NCBI GenBank assembly: GCA_022795575.1
Contig: JAAWGY010000159.1
Span: 1 to 5,964, forward strand
Length of the DNA stretch: 5,964 bases
Source of the DNA: Angelakisella sp.
GTDB taxonomy: Bacteria > Bacillota > Clostridia > Oscillospirales > Ruminococcaceae
Direction: 5' to 3'
The notes beneath the pieces were generated by a model. The model made no database searches, was not told the origin of the DNA, and saw only the letters and a program-made list of their open reading frames with translations. Made by a program: the position numbers and the translations under genes. Positions 5,444 through 5,964 of the stretch are shown piece after piece. Position 1 is the stretch's first letter, and every line of letters begins with the position of its first letter.

Positions 5444-5964
5444 ATGAAGCTTGATTTTGAGTACGGCAACGGAATGATGAGCGCCCAGCTCCCCGACAGC
5501 ACCGACATCTTTATCCCCGGGGAGACGGTCCCCGACCCCCCCTGCCTGCCACAGGACTGGGACAGCCTCTACAAGGCCACCCTGGACAGCATCCGTAACC
5601 CCATCGGGATGCCGGCCCTGAAAGAGCTGGCGGGCAAGGGCAAGACGGTGGTCTTTGTCATCCCGGATATCGTCAAGGGGGGCAACCAGCCCACCAGCCA
5701 CCGCAGGGTGGCCATCCGGGCCTGTTTGGACGAGCTGTACGCCGCCGGGGTGGAGAAGAAGGACATTCTGCTGCTCTTCTCCAACGGCCTGCACCCCCGG
5801 GCCACCGTGCCGGAGATGAAGACCATTTTGGGGGAGGAGCTGTTCCGGGAGTTCTATTCCTCTAACCAGATTACCAGCCACGACAGCGAGGACTACGACC
5901 ACTTGGTGGACATCGGCTATACCGCCGCCGGGGACCACGTCATTATGAACAAGTACGTTTATGA
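5444..5964 (+). CDS. LarA (nickel-dependent lactate racemase) family protein, N-terminal part
   Basis: The frame is open from the ATG at 5444 to the window end: 173 full codons, no stop, of a protein expected to have about 420 residues. LarA enzymes use a nickel-pincer nucleotide to racemise or epimerise 2-hydroxy acids by hydride transfer. The match to LarA covers RNPIGMPALKELA (51-63; LarA has DNPIGSDKLEELA), the DIVK segment (75-78) aligned with LarA DHTR, and SNGLHPRAT (113-121) aligned with ATGFHRPST. His117 lies at the catalytic His108. The HDSEDYDHLVDIG and GDHVIMNK segments (146-158, 163-170) also match. Odd points: Arg75, which binds the substrate carboxylate in LarA, is Lys78 followed by an inserted GGNQ, and the Arg after the catalytic His is Pro. 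The second His and the nickel-cofactor Lys region lie beyond the window. The substrate is probably not plain lactate. It is likely co-transcribed with the sugar enzymes, although a strong hairpin precedes it. Confidence 0.85.
   Translation, partial: MKLDFEYGNGMMSAQLPDSTDIFIPGETVPDPPCLPQDWDSLYKATLDSIRNPIGMPALKELAGKGKTVVFVIPDIVKGGNQPTSHRRVAIRACLDELYAAGVEKKDILLLFSNGLHPRATVPEMKTILGEELFREFYSSNQITSHDSEDYDHLVDIGYTAAGDHVIMNKYVY

Noticed and set aside
5216..5938. Antisense open frame opposite the TPI-like and LarA-like genes
   Set aside because: It crosses the intergenic hairpin and the start of the LarA-like gene, and its composition is typical of a shadow frame.
137..5964. Mobile element, CRISPR array, tRNA or rRNA gene
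   Set aside because: No transposase, terminal repeats, spaced direct repeats or cloverleaf could be found on either strand.

Overview
The window is about 64% G+C by eye and is read almost entirely on the + strand. Strong AGGAG-type ribosome binding sites, ATG starts and a clostridial-type PPi-PFK-like kinase suggest a high-GC anaerobic Firmicute, possibly of the Oscillospiraceae (Flavonifractor/Intestinimonas-like). That assignment is inference; there is no rRNA or other phylogenetic marker here.

Layout. Positions 1-136 are a hairpin-rich leader with no convincing gene. Six co-directional genes follow: a glucose-6-phosphate isomerase family protein (137-1414), a class II fructose-bisphosphate aldolase family protein (1472-2626), a phosphofructokinase of the PPi-PFK-like clade (2628-3800), a small ankyrin-like protein of unknown role (3802-4491), a divergent triosephosphate isomerase family protein (4517-5356) and the first 173 codons of a LarA (nickel-dependent lactate racemase) family protein (5444 to the window end). 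The aldolase-kinase-ankyrin block is packed with 1-nt gaps. The other gaps are 57, 25 and 87 nt, and the 57- and 87-nt ones contain hairpins. No intrinsic terminator or clear promoter is visible, so the set looks like one operon that continues past the right edge.

How the genes fit together. The first, second, third and fifth genes match the four upper-glycolysis reactions after hexose phosphorylation: aldose/ketose isomerisation, 1-phosphorylation, aldol cleavage and triose isomerisation. All keep their catalytic residues. The isomerase at each end of the set, however, departs from the family consensus where the substrate phosphate is normally gripped. The kinase carries a Gly where PPi-using relatives carry Asp, which predicts ATP use. 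An ankyrin-like protein sits in the middle and a LarA homologue with a remodelled carboxylate-binding loop follows.

The best reading is a paralogous 'shadow upper glycolysis' for a modified or unusual hexose whose three-carbon product is passed to a 2-hydroxy-acid racemase/epimerase-like step. Ordinary glycolysis with divergent enzymes remains the simpler alternative.
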